From Sedimenticola sp. (GTDB lineage: Bacteria > Pseudomonadota > Gammaproteobacteria > Chromatiales > Chromatiaceae), in assembly GCA_027068915.1 (NCBI GenBank), contig JAMOLT010000010.1:186001-250000 (forward strand): 64,000 nucleotides of DNA, in the 5' to 3' direction. A program made the position numbers and the translations under genes. Position 1 is the stretch's first letter. The number at the start of each line of letters is the position of its first letter. The notes beneath the pieces were generated by a model. The model saw only the letters and a program-made list of their open reading frames with translations, was not told the DNA's origin and did no database searches. This document shows positions 35,081 through 42,959 of this stretch, piece by piece.

Positions 35081-35628
35081 AAGAGAAAATACCGTTTGTC
35101 AGCAGGTGGGCGTTTGTAACCGGGTTTGTGCCCCAGCCACTTCCAGCCGATGCCATTGGGGTTGCCGCCATACACGGGATCGGTAAGCGTGGCTTCCAGG
35201 ATATAATGCAACACTTCATGCAGCCAGTGCCCTCCTCCGGGCCGAGATTCAAATTTGCGCAATACCTCCTCCTTCTGTGCTGGTGCCAGCAGGGGAAAAG
35301 CCTGACCATGGTCTTCCTTGCTCAATGCCATGACCGACACCACACCCTCACGGAAGGAATCCCGGGTGGCTTTTTCCAGGGCAGGGTCGGAAAGCACCCA
35401 CTGGAGATAGGACGCCGCATTTACTTCTACTGCGCCCGGGGCGTTTTTTTCAGAAGGAAAAAGGTGCGCCTGTATCATCGCCATCGTCTGCCATTGCGAT
35501 GCATCCATGCCTGTGGCTTCGAGCCGGATAGTAGAGAAATCCGGCATCCAGTTTCTCGCATGGGCGGGCAGGATACCGCTTGCCAGCACCCCGCCCATGC
35601 TCCAGTACAGAAAGCAGCGGCGTTTCAC
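35077..35628 (-). CDS. Gluconate 2-dehydrogenase subunit 3-like small subunit
   Basis: A 183-residue protein of the gluconate 2-dehydrogenase/sugar dehydrogenase gamma-subunit type. KRRCFLYWSMGGVLASGILPAHA is a plausible export signal (KR rather than RR before CFLYW). The body contains LFPSEKNAPGAVEVNAASYLQWVL and DPVYGGNPNGIGWKWLGHKPGY, the latter being the family's terminal motif. The GTG start is used because it overlaps the thioredoxin gene stop (GTGA). Such subunits chaperone and export the GMC subunit. The usual cytochrome c subunit gene is missing here. Confidence 0.85.
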   Translation of the reverse strand: MKRRCFLYWSMGGVLASGILPAHARNWMPDFSTIRLEATGMDASQWQTMAMIQAHLFPSEKNAPGAVEVNAASYLQWVLSDPALEKATRDSFREGVVSVMALSKEDHGQAFPLLAPAQKEEVLRKFESRPGGGHWLHEVLHYILEATLTDPVYGGNPNGIGWKWLGHKPGYKRPPADKRYFLL

Positions 35629-36068
35629 AATTCTTCGCTCCCCTGCTCCTGAATCACCGCCTGCAGCAGCCACTCCATCCACTGTGGCTTCATGTAACCG
35701 CGTTTGTGCATCAACTCCGTACCATCGGCATCCATGATGATGATGGCAGGCCGGCCATAATCACGATAGCGCGCCGCCAGCTCCGGATCTTTCTCATCCA
35801 CGATCTTGATCGGCACGTAGTCCTTGTCGATTGCTGCCAGCACTTTAGGGTCACGCCAGGTGGTGGCATCCATTTTCTTGCAGAAACCGCACCATTCTGC
35901 GCTCAGATCTACCAGAACCAGCTTTTTCTCTGCTTTCGCCTGGGCGAAAGGCGCTTCTGACCAGGTTTGCCAGGGTACCGAAGCACCGGCCACCAGCTTG
36001 GTAAATGCGACCAGCACGACGAACAACGCGAGAAACAAACTTATTTTGAGCACATGGGAACTACTCAT
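35625..36068 (-). CDS. Membrane-anchored thioredoxin-like protein
   Basis: A 147-residue protein with an N-terminal anchor or signal (VLKISLFLALFVVLVAFTKL) and a thioredoxin fold having active site CGFC in LVLVDLSAEWCGFCKKMD and cis-Pro in YGRPAIIIMD. It resembles the DsbD C-terminal/thioredoxin_7 type. It is the first gene of the operon leading to the GMC oxidoreductase and DsbA-like protein, suggesting cysteine maintenance in the periplasm for these products. Confidence 0.88.
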   Translation of the reverse strand: MSSSHVLKISLFLALFVVLVAFTKLVAGASVPWQTWSEAPFAQAKAEKKLVLVDLSAEWCGFCKKMDATTWRDPKVLAAIDKDYVPIKIVDEKDPELAARYRDYGRPAIIIMDADGTELMHKRGYMKPQWMEWLLQAVIQEQGSEEL

Positions 36069-36184
36069 GGATTACTCCTGGAAAGCGGATTATTCATTCA
36101 GACCGGCAAGGGGGTAATTATATGACAACCCCTGGCGGCAAAAAGTTACAATTCATCCCTATTATTCATTGGAATCCGCTCGCC

Positions 36185-36787
36185 ATGCCACAACGCATCG
36201 TTCTCGCCAGCAACAACCAGGGCAAGGTCAGGGAAATCAGTCAGCTCCTGGCCGGCCAGGAACGGGAAGTGCTGCCCCAGTCCGCCTTTGACATCACAGA
36301 GGTTGAGGAAACAGGCCTGACCTTTGTCGAAAACGCCATCCTCAAGGCCAGAAACGCCGCCATACACAGCGGGCTACCCGCCATTGCCGATGATTCCGGA
36401 CTGGAGGTGGATGCCCTGAAAGGCGCTCCCGGCATTTACTCCGCCCGCTTCGCCGGCCCCGGCGCCAGTGATGCCGACAACAACCGCAAATTGCTGGCCG
36501 AGCTGGAAAACATTCCGCAGGAGCAGCGCACCGCCCGTTTTCAATGCCTGATCGTGTACATGCGCCACGGCACCGACCCTGTCCCCATTATCTGCCAGGG
36601 GAGCTGGGAGGGAAAAATCTTGCGCCATCCCCAGGGGGAAAACGGCTTTGGCTATGACCCCCTTTTTTTTGTGCCGGAAAAGAACTGCAGCGCCGCCGAG
36701 CTGCCTGCAGAGGCAAAAAACGCCATGAGCCACCGGGGCAAGGCGTTGCGCTGCCTGATACAGGCGCTGTCCCACCATCAATGTTAA
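36185..36787 (+). CDS. rdgB: XTP/dITP (non-canonical purine NTP) pyrophosphatase
   Basis: A 200-residue Ham1/RdgB enzyme that hydrolyses dITP, XTP and related nucleotides to monophosphates. The N-terminal substrate loop is LASNNQGKVREI; the DDSGLEVDAL metal/nucleotide motif and GENGFGYDPLFFVPE are present, as is the C-terminal SHRGKAL. ATG 36185 is used (63 bases into the open frame) because it gives the normal MPQRIVLASNN start. It ends tail-to-tail with the protease-hydrolase gene, overlapping by 3-4 bases. Confidence 0.97.
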   Translation: MPQRIVLASNNQGKVREISQLLAGQEREVLPQSAFDITEVEETGLTFVENAILKARNAAIHSGLPAIADDSGLEVDALKGAPGIYSARFAGPGASDADNNRKLLAELENIPQEQRTARFQCLIVYMRHGTDPVPIICQGSWEGKILRHPQGENGFGYDPLFFVPEKNCSAAELPAEAKNAMSHRGKALRCLIQALSHHQC

Positions 36788-38574
36788 TAGTCCAGGTCTT
36801 CCTTCCTGAACAGCCGTGTTGGAGCCGCATTCAACACCCGCTTTAGTATGTGATTCATGGTGAATACATCATTGTCAAATCCCCCATGGGTGGTGCTGCG
36901 GGTAATCTTGCCCGTTACACCGTTGGAGTAATGAATGCGGGGCTGATCTCCCACCCTGGTCACATCTGCGGCGAACTTCTGCATACCCAACAAGGGGCAT
37001 TCCTGCTGCCTTTCGAAGGCATTTGAGACCAGATACAGCAAGGATTTGCGATAAAGAGGCGTCACCGTATCATCCAGTTCCAGCTTATCCAGCAGGCTGT
37101 AGATGGCCATGTCCCCGATCTGCAGGCGGCCTTGCGCATCCAGCAGTGGCGCATAGCTTTTCTCGTACCAATCCAGGGTGCAGGCCGGCGCCATGAGGGA
37201 GCAGGTGTCGATTTGCAGCTGACGCCGGCTCAGGGTGCGCAGCAACTGGCCGATGGCGATGGCGCCGGTACTGTGCCCGATCAGATGCAGCTTTTTCGGC
37301 TTTCCCTGCTTCCTGAATTGCTGCAGGAACTGATCCACGGCATCCATCGCCGCCCCATCAGGGTCAAAAGCCGCATGAGCGCCTTTTTTCATTTCCTCCC
37401 AAACCAGGGTTCCCGGCTTGCGCAGCAGGCCTTCCATAAAGCGATCCGTCCAGTCCAGCGCACCGCCAACACGGCCGACAGCCTGCTCTGATTTGCGCAG
37501 AATCACATCCTTCAGTTCCTCCGCCAGGCCGGTGTCATACATGATGTGGAAGGGATAAATGCGGTTGTCCTTGAACACGCTACGCATGGCGGCTACCCGC
37601 TTGGCAGAATCTTCCGGTGAATTCAGGCCACCATGAACATACAACAAAAAATGATCATACTTGCTGCTTTTTGCCACCAGGGCGGCAGTTTCCGACACGT
37701 CAAATGCCGTGCTCCAGTAGCGACCACTTTCCTTGTAAGCACCATCATCCACATGTACAAAGTGCCCGGCGATGGAGGAACGAGGGATCTTTTTTACGAA
37801 CTGTTCTTTCTCGGGCAGTTTGGAGCTGACCGCCCGCAAACCAAATATAGAAGGCGTAGGCAACGCCAGGCGAAACACCCAGGCATCCATGACGTTTTCT
37901 ATCCAGTCTTCGTAACTCCACAGAGCCAAGCCTTTGTCACCCCAACCATCTGTCCAGGAATTCTGCACCCAAAAGCCTTTTTCGTCATACCCCACTACGG
38001 CAAAGGCATGGCCACCATCTGTTTTGTCATATTTGCGAATATGCCCGTCTTCGGGCTCATCCCAGCCAGCATGAACCATCGCCGATACCACGATCACTCC
38101 TGCTTCATTCAGTGCTGCATGGTAATGGTTGATTTGCGGACGCAGCCGATAGTAGGCACCCAGGGTCTGGCTGCGCGCATCCTTGGCGCGACGCACTGTC
38201 AGATCACCCTTGCGGCTGACCCGATAAGGCCACAGCTTGTCACGGCATACGCCCATGTTATTCCAACCCTTGATGGTGCCGCGCAGACTTGAGCCGTCAT
38301 AATCCTCCCCCGGCCACTCATCATGGCGCCTGGCCATCTCGTAGAGCATACGCGCACTCACGCGCACATCCTCTTTCGCACGGGAATACAGCAGATTGAT
38401 GGCTGCCGCCAGGGCAAAGCCGGTGCAGGCACCCTCGCTGTGCTGGTTAAGGATTTTCTGGTCACGTGGTGGTGGCAATGCTTTTTTCAGCTGGATCAGG
38501 GAGGGTTCATACATCCAGTCCCGCAGATCCGGAACGTCAGCACTGGCATTTTTCTTCCACTTGGTTTTTGACAT
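36784..38574 (-). CDS. Papain-like C1 peptidase fused to alpha/beta hydrolase
   Basis: A 596-residue two-domain protein that I do not know as a characterised family. Residues about 15-235 look like a C1 (papain) protease: Gln44 and Cys50 in [12 protein letters not shown], His189 in [11 protein letters not shown] and Asn205 in [13 protein letters not shown]. Residues about 300-590 look like an alpha/beta hydrolase: [10 protein letters not shown] (oxyanion), [12 protein letters not shown] (nucleophile Ser435) and C-terminal histidines ([13 protein letters not shown]). No signal peptide or propeptide precedes the protease, so it appears cytosolic unless exported by another route. AAAGGA lies upstream of the ATG. 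Role unknown. Confidence 0.85.
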   Translation of the reverse strand: MSKTKWKKNASADVPDLRDWMYEPSLIQLKKALPPPRDQKILNQHSEGACTGFALAAAINLLYSRAKEDVRVSARMLYEMARRHDEWPGEDYDGSSLRGTIKGWNNMGVCRDKLWPYRVSRKGDLTVRRAKDARSQTLGAYYRLRPQINHYHAALNEAGVIVVSAMVHAGWDEPEDGHIRKYDKTDGGHAFAVVGYDEKGFWVQNSWTDGWGDKGLALWSYEDWIENVMDAWVFRLALPTPSIFGLRAVSSKLPEKEQFVKKIPRSSIAGHFVHVDDGAYKESGRYWSTAFDVSETAALVAKSSKYDHFLLYVHGGLNSPEDSAKRVAAMRSVFKDNRIYPFHIMYDTGLAEELKDVILRKSEQAVGRVGGALDWTDRFMEGLLRKPGTLVWEEMKKGAHAAFDPDGAAMDAVDQFLQQFRKQGKPKKLHLIGHSTGAIAIGQLLRTLSRRQLQIDTCSLMAPACTLDWYEKSYAPLLDAQGRLQIGDMAIYSLLDKLELDDTVTPLYRKSLLYLVSNAFERQQECPLLGMQKFAADVTRVGDQPRIHYSNGVTGKITRSTTHGGFDNDVFTMNHILKRVLNAAPTRLFRKEDLDY

Positions 38575-38661
38575 ATGCGTAATCCTTTGCCGGGTAGAAC
38601 GGCTTGGTGTAAAGTCATTTATCCTTCTTGTTTAAAGATAGAACATATCTGCCGTTTTTAC

Positions 38662-39603
38662 ATGAAAATTCTTCTCGCCAACCCCCGCGGCTTTTGCGCC
38701 GGCGTGGATCGCGCCATCGAAATCGTGGATCATGCCCTGGATGCTTTCGGCGCGCCAATCTATGTTCGCCATGAAGTTGTTCACAACCGTTTTGTAGTAC
38801 ACAACCTCAAGCAGCGCGGTGCTATTTTTGTGGATGAGTTGCATGAGGTACCGGACGGAAACACCGTGATCTTCAGCGCTCATGGCGTTTCCCAGGCAGT
38901 CAAGAAAGAAGCGGAAAGCCGTGACCTGAGGGTATTCGACGCAACCTGCCCCCTGGTGACCAAAGTCCACCTGCAGGTGGCACGACACTGTCAGAACGGC
39001 TTTGAAGTCATCCTCCTCGGCCACAAAGGACATCCGGAGGTAGAAGGAACCATGGGGCAATACTGCTATCCCAAAGCAGTAGGAATCTATCTGGTGGAAA
39101 CCGCTGATGACGTAGCCCGCTTGCGCGTACAGCGTCCGGACAAGCTGGCCTTCGTTACTCAAACCACGCTTTCCAAGGACGATACTGCTGAAATTATCAT
39201 CGCGTTGCGCAAGCGCTTCCCCCAAATCCAGGGGCCCAGGAAAGACGACATCTGCTACGCCACCCAAAGCCGCCAGGATGCGGTAAAGCGCCTCGCGGCA
39301 GCATGTGATGTGGTACTGGTGGTCGGCTCACCCAACAGCTCCAACTCCAACCGCCTCAAGGAAATCGCGGAAAAACTGGGCAAACCCGCCTATCTGGTGG
39401 ATGGTCCGTCGGAATTGCGCCAGCAATGGCTGAAGGGGATTCGCATCATCGGTCTCACAGCAGGCGCCTCGGCACCAGAGGTGTTGGTGGAACAGGTACT
39501 GGATCAGCTCAAAACCTGGGGGGCAACCGAAGCCGTGGAGGATGGCGGCATGCCGGAAGAAGTGACCTTTCCCTTGCCCAAAACACTACAGCAACCAGGC
39601 TGA
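38662..39603 (+). CDS. ispH: 4-hydroxy-3-methylbut-2-enyl diphosphate reductase
   Basis: A 313-residue IspH/LytB, the last step of the MEP isoprenoid pathway (HMBPP to IPP + DMAPP). The [4Fe-4S] Cys ligands are in [22 protein letters not shown] and [33 protein letters not shown] and the [13 protein letters not shown] motifs are intact. The start [10 protein letters not shown] was chosen. Upstream fkpB/lspA, often adjacent, are not here. It is followed by the type IV pilus cluster, a common gammaproteobacterial order. Confidence 0.97.
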   Translation: MKILLANPRGFCAGVDRAIEIVDHALDAFGAPIYVRHEVVHNRFVVHNLKQRGAIFVDELHEVPDGNTVIFSAHGVSQAVKKEAESRDLRVFDATCPLVTKVHLQVARHCQNGFEVILLGHKGHPEVEGTMGQYCYPKAVGIYLVETADDVARLRVQRPDKLAFVTQTTLSKDDTAEIIIALRKRFPQIQGPRKDDICYATQSRQDAVKRLAAACDVVLVVGSPNSSNSNRLKEIAEKLGKPAYLVDGPSELRQQWLKGIRIIGLTAGASAPEVLVEQVLDQLKTWGATEAVEDGGMPEEVTFPLPKTLQQPG

Positions 39604-39647
39604 GTATTCAGAAAATCCCGATCATTCCTGTAAGAATATTCTGATCC

Positions 39648-39682
39648 AGCCGGGAATGCCTTGTCATACGGTTTTCCCGGCT
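39648..39682 (+). terminator. Hairpin after ispH
   Basis: AGCCGGGAA (39648-39656) pairs with TTCCCGGCT (39674-39682), 9 bp. A short T-containing stretch follows. It lies between ispH and the first pseudopilin gene and probably ends the ispH message. Confidence 0.6.
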
Positions 39683-39726
39683 ATTAGGATAGCCTCTCAA
39701 CCAATGGATTTGGTTTGGAGGGCAAT

Positions 39727-40278
39727 ATGGATATCACCCCGACCCGCTCAAAAGGCGTCACCCTGGTCGAACTTGTAATTACCCTTGCCGTTGCAGGCAT
39801 TCTCACTTCGCTGGCCGTCCCCGCCTTCAGCAACATCCGGGCAAAAAACGCCATGGCCGGCAGCATTAACCTGTTCCTGAGCCAACTGCACCTGGCACGT
39901 TCCAGCGCCGTCACCCGGGAACGACGCATTACTCTCTGCCCGGCCAGCTCCCCCAGCGAATGTGATGACGACCACGAAGCCTGGAAAAACGGCTACCTGA
40001 TCTTTCAGGACAGCAACAAAAACCGCGAACGTGATGTGGGTGAGGAAATCATCAGCTATCAGGAAAAAGCAGACACAGCGGTAAAAATCGTTTCTTCCTC
40101 GCGGTTTCGCAACCGCATTACCTTTCTGGCATTGGGCCGCGCCTGGTTTTCCAACACCACCGTGCGCTTTTGCCATGAAAAACGCCCCGATCTGAACCGG
40201 GTGATCATTGTATCCAACAATGGCAGGGTGCGCACCAATAAGAATATGGCAGACGGCAGCCCTGTCGATTGCTCATGA
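39727..40278 (+). CDS. FimT/GspH-type pseudopilin 1
   Basis: A 183-residue prepilin-like protein. The prepilin peptidase site is RSKG|VTLVELVITLAVAGIL (Glu at +5), and the rest is a GspH/FimT beta domain (NGYLIFQDSNKNRERDVGEEI). ATG 39727 is preceded by GGAGGGC. It is the first of the minor pilin set; a second FimT-like gene follows after 187 bases. It would prime type IV pilus assembly or bind DNA as FimT does in natural transformation. Confidence 0.9.
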   Translation: MDITPTRSKGVTLVELVITLAVAGILTSLAVPAFSNIRAKNAMAGSINLFLSQLHLARSSAVTRERRITLCPASSPSECDDDHEAWKNGYLIFQDSNKNRERDVGEEIISYQEKADTAVKIVSSSRFRNRITFLALGRAWFSNTTVRFCHEKRPDLNRVIIVSNNGRVRTNKNMADGSPVDCS

Positions 40279-40465
40279 CTTGAACATCAACAAGGTCGAC
40301 TTACTGGAAACACTGGCGCAAATCGCGCAAAAACACTGCCCTGATCACGTTTCTTGCTCCCTGAGCGACTAACGGTGCTTTTTTCATGACCAGCGGCTAT
40401 TGGCGTTGTTTGTCTATAAATCTATACTTCAGGTTAAATGAAATGCTGCCTGGAAGACATGGGTC
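40279..40465. other. Gap between the two FimT-like genes
   Basis: A 187 bp non-coding stretch. No hairpin or repeat was recognised; AT-rich sequence just before 40466 (TCTATAAATCTATACTTCAG) could hold a promoter for the second FimT gene and the downstream pilV-pilE genes. Confidence 0.35.
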
Positions 40466-40936
40466 ATGAGAAAAATACGCGGCTTTACACTGGTTGAACT
40501 ACTCATTACCGTGGTGGTTATCGCTATCCTGCTTGCACTAGCAACCCCCAGCTTCCGTGGTTTACTGGATAGGAATACAACTACCGCCACTGCCAATGAC
40601 ATTCTCTCCTCCATCCTGTTAGCGCGCAGTGAAGCCATCAAGCGGGAACAGCCAGCGATATTTAGTGGAAACGCCGACTTCTCCACCTGGCAAGTCGCTG
40701 CGGATACAGATAACAATGGCAGCGGCGATGATATTGTGGTGGAACACAACCAAGGAAACCATGGCGTTAGCATTACTGCAAATGGCACGGCAGCCACCAT
40801 CACTTTCAACTCACGCGGCCGAGCAAATCTAAACATTAACAACGATTTCTTTACCATTACCAAGAATAACACAACACGTTTTGTTTGCTTTAGCAGTACC
40901 GGACGCCCCCGGGTAGAAAAAGGAGGATGTCAATGA
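40466..40936 (+). CDS. fimT: FimT/GspH-type pseudopilin 2
   Basis: A 156-residue prepilin-like protein with a short leader MRKIRG|FTLVELLITVVVIAILLALA (cleavage after Gly6, Glu at +5), followed by ILLARSEAIKRE and the C-terminal NSRGRANLN..CFSSTGRPR that characterise FimT/GspH. The stop overlaps the pilV start (ATGA). This copy, rather than the one at 39727, is directly coupled to the operon. Confidence 0.9.
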   Translation: MRKIRGFTLVELLITVVVIAILLALATPSFRGLLDRNTTTATANDILSSILLARSEAIKREQPAIFSGNADFSTWQVAADTDNNGSGDDIVVEHNQGNHGVSITANGTAATITFNSRGRANLNINNDFFTITKNNTTRFVCFSSTGRPRVEKGGCQ

Positions 40937-41532
40937 TTCGATCAAACCGCTCACAACGCGGAACCACCTTGGTTGAAGTGTTAATCGCCGCCGTTATCAT
41001 TGGCATTGGACTGCTTGGAATCGCCTCTCTTCAGGTCAAGGCATTGCAAGCTTCCACCAATGCCGAACATCGCGCCAATGCCACTGACCTTGCCGCTGCG
41101 CTGGCAGATCGGATCCGGGCCAACCTGGGAAGCAGAAGCGACAATAACCTGGCAAATTATCAGACTACCCCCATCGCAGCATGCGCGGGCCTCAACGCCA
41201 GCAACTGCGCCATGGCTGCTGGAGCCGCCGATACCACTGGTGTTGCTCAATGCTCTCCTGCCAACATGGCCGCATTTGATCTGGCCACAATTCGCTGCGG
41301 TGAAGCGTGCCTGCAGGACGACATATGCGATGAAGGAGGCATAAAAAACATGTTGCCAGGTGGCGAATTGACCGTCAGCTGCGGTGCGGTTCCGTGTGGG
41401 GGAACCTCAGACATGCGCATCCAGGTTTCCTGGGAAGTACGCAATGACACCTTCGGTGAAGGCAATAACCAGGGGAACGCCATGGATTTCATCACTCTGA
41501 CCCTAATTCCCGGCGTAGACCCGGAGCCCTGA
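40933..41532 (+). CDS. pilV: Type IV pilus minor pilin PilV
   Basis: A 199-residue minor pilin: leader MIRSNRSQRG|TTLVEVLIAAVIIGIGLLGIA and the PilV pattern LQVKALQASTNAEHRANATDLAAALADRIRAN compressed over about residues 35-66. Six or more Cys lie in the globular part. ATG 40933 is chosen because AGGAGG at 40921-40926 is well spaced for it and too close for the upstream ATG at 40927. Confidence 0.93.
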   Translation: MIRSNRSQRGTTLVEVLIAAVIIGIGLLGIASLQVKALQASTNAEHRANATDLAAALADRIRANLGSRSDNNLANYQTTPIAACAGLNASNCAMAAGAADTTGVAQCSPANMAAFDLATIRCGEACLQDDICDEGGIKNMLPGGELTVSCGAVPCGGTSDMRIQVSWEVRNDTFGEGNNQGNAMDFITLTLIPGVDPEP

Positions 41533-41534
41533 TC

Positions 41535-42446
41535 ATGAATAGCTCACTCCAAACCAGAATGCATAACCGGCAGAAAGGCATCTCACTGTTGTCATTGATG
41601 ATTGCCTCAGCTATTGGAATCTTCCTCAGCGGCGCTGCACTCAAAATTTATGCTGACAGCAAAGCCACTTTTAACTTGCGAAATGTTGTGGCAGAAGTAG
41701 TGGAAAACCAGCGTTTTGCCCTGGATGACATGCGCCGTATCCTGGTTATGGCTGGGCGTGATATCCGCGAAGCAGATGATGCCCTCCCCGACGCCAACTT
41801 CCATACATTTCCACCCATTGAAGAAAGCGCTTCCACGGCCATCGCTGATGGAGCAGAATTCATCTATGATGGTGGCGCGGACGACTCGGATATTGCTGCT
41901 TTCCGTTACCGCGCCGGCCCTAGCTGCGGGGCTTACCAGAATGTTCCCATACAAGGAAAATTGCAGACTCGAGCCAACGGCACCAGTTACCGGGATGATA
42001 AAACCTGCCGTCCTACGACCGTACGCTTCAAGGTGGTAAACAATGATTTAATTTGCGAAGTGAACTCGTACTACACCAGAAACAATAACACCGGCGAAAC
42101 CACATGCAGCGGCAACGCTCCGATAAGCCCCTTCCGAAGCACTCTCATCTCCGGCGTGCAAAAGCTCAAGGTTCTGTATGGTGTTGACGGCACTCCAAGT
42201 GATGGCTATGCCAGCCAGTACCTTGCCGCATCCCAGGTTGGAAATTGGCAGGATATCGTTTCCGTGCGTTTCGCCCTAATGACCGGCAGCCAGTCAACAC
42301 TACCTGCATCAGCCAGAAAGGCGGAACCAGGCTCGGTTTATATCCTTGGCCTCGAAGAGGACGAACCTGATACCACACACCTCTACCGGGTGGCGTCCGC
42401 CACGCTTTCCCTGCGCAATTTCAACACTATCGTACAAAGGCAGTAA
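41535..42446 (+). CDS. pilW: Type IV pilus assembly protein PilW
   Basis: A 303-residue minor pilin. The prepilin site is NRQKG|ISLLSLMIASAIGIFL (Ser instead of Glu at +5: ISLLS), an atypical feature of many PilW proteins. The rest shows LRNVVAEVVENQRFALDDMRRILVMAGRD and the C-terminal VSVRFALMTGSQ, typical of the family. It follows pilV by 2 bases. Confidence 0.9.
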   Translation: MNSSLQTRMHNRQKGISLLSLMIASAIGIFLSGAALKIYADSKATFNLRNVVAEVVENQRFALDDMRRILVMAGRDIREADDALPDANFHTFPPIEESASTAIADGAEFIYDGGADDSDIAAFRYRAGPSCGAYQNVPIQGKLQTRANGTSYRDDKTCRPTTVRFKVVNNDLICEVNSYYTRNNNTGETTCSGNAPISPFRSTLISGVQKLKVLYGVDGTPSDGYASQYLAASQVGNWQDIVSVRFALMTGSQSTLPASARKAEPGSVYILGLEEDEPDTTHLYRVASATLSLRNFNTIVQRQ

Positions 42447-42448
42447 CC

Positions 42449-42949
42449 ATGATCCAGCGTATTTATAGTCACCCAGGCAGTTATCCAAGACAAAAAGGCG
42501 TAGCCTTGGTTGTCAGCCTTATCCTCTTAGTGGTTATCACCCTGCTTAGCGTTACCGCCATGCGCAGCGCCAACCTTGACACAAAGATCACTATTAACCA
42601 TCAGCACAAGCAACTGGCATTCCAGGCGGCGGAAAATGCCCTAACCAAGCTTACCAGTCTCGATATGACAGACCCGGCAATGGATAACCTACAAGTACCA
42701 GGCAACATTGATGATGACCCGGAAACCACTTCACTTTGGTATCAGCAAGCAGACGTAGACGGAACCCCTGACCTTGCAGCCGACCTGACCATGAATTACA
42801 TCGAAAAATCCGCACCGGGAAAATACAAGTTTTCAGGCTTCGGATTAAACATTATCACCCACGTTTATCAGGCGGACGGATTGGGCACCGTATCTGGCAC
42901 CAACGCACGGATTCAAAACCGCATGCACGTTACCCTGCTCAGAGAATGA
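42449..42949 (+). CDS. pilX: Type IV pilus assembly protein PilX
   Basis: A 166-residue minor pilin of the PilX type: RQKGVALVVSLILLVVITLLSVTAMRS as leader and membrane helix, then TKITINHQHKQLAFQAAENAL. The prepilin motif has KG|VALVV (no Glu at +5), as usual for PilX. It helps PilY1 to load at the pilus tip. 10 bases precede pilY1. Confidence 0.92.
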   Translation: MIQRIYSHPGSYPRQKGVALVVSLILLVVITLLSVTAMRSANLDTKITINHQHKQLAFQAAENALTKLTSLDMTDPAMDNLQVPGNIDDDPETTSLWYQQADVDGTPDLAADLTMNYIEKSAPGKYKFSGFGLNIITHVYQADGLGTVSGTNARIQNRMHVTLLRE

Positions 42950-42959
42950 GGAACCTACC

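Noticed and set aside
39633-39642. Palindrome AGAATATTCT after ispH as an operator
   Set aside because: Short AT-rich palindromes are common, and the real stem at 39648-39682 explains the region better.
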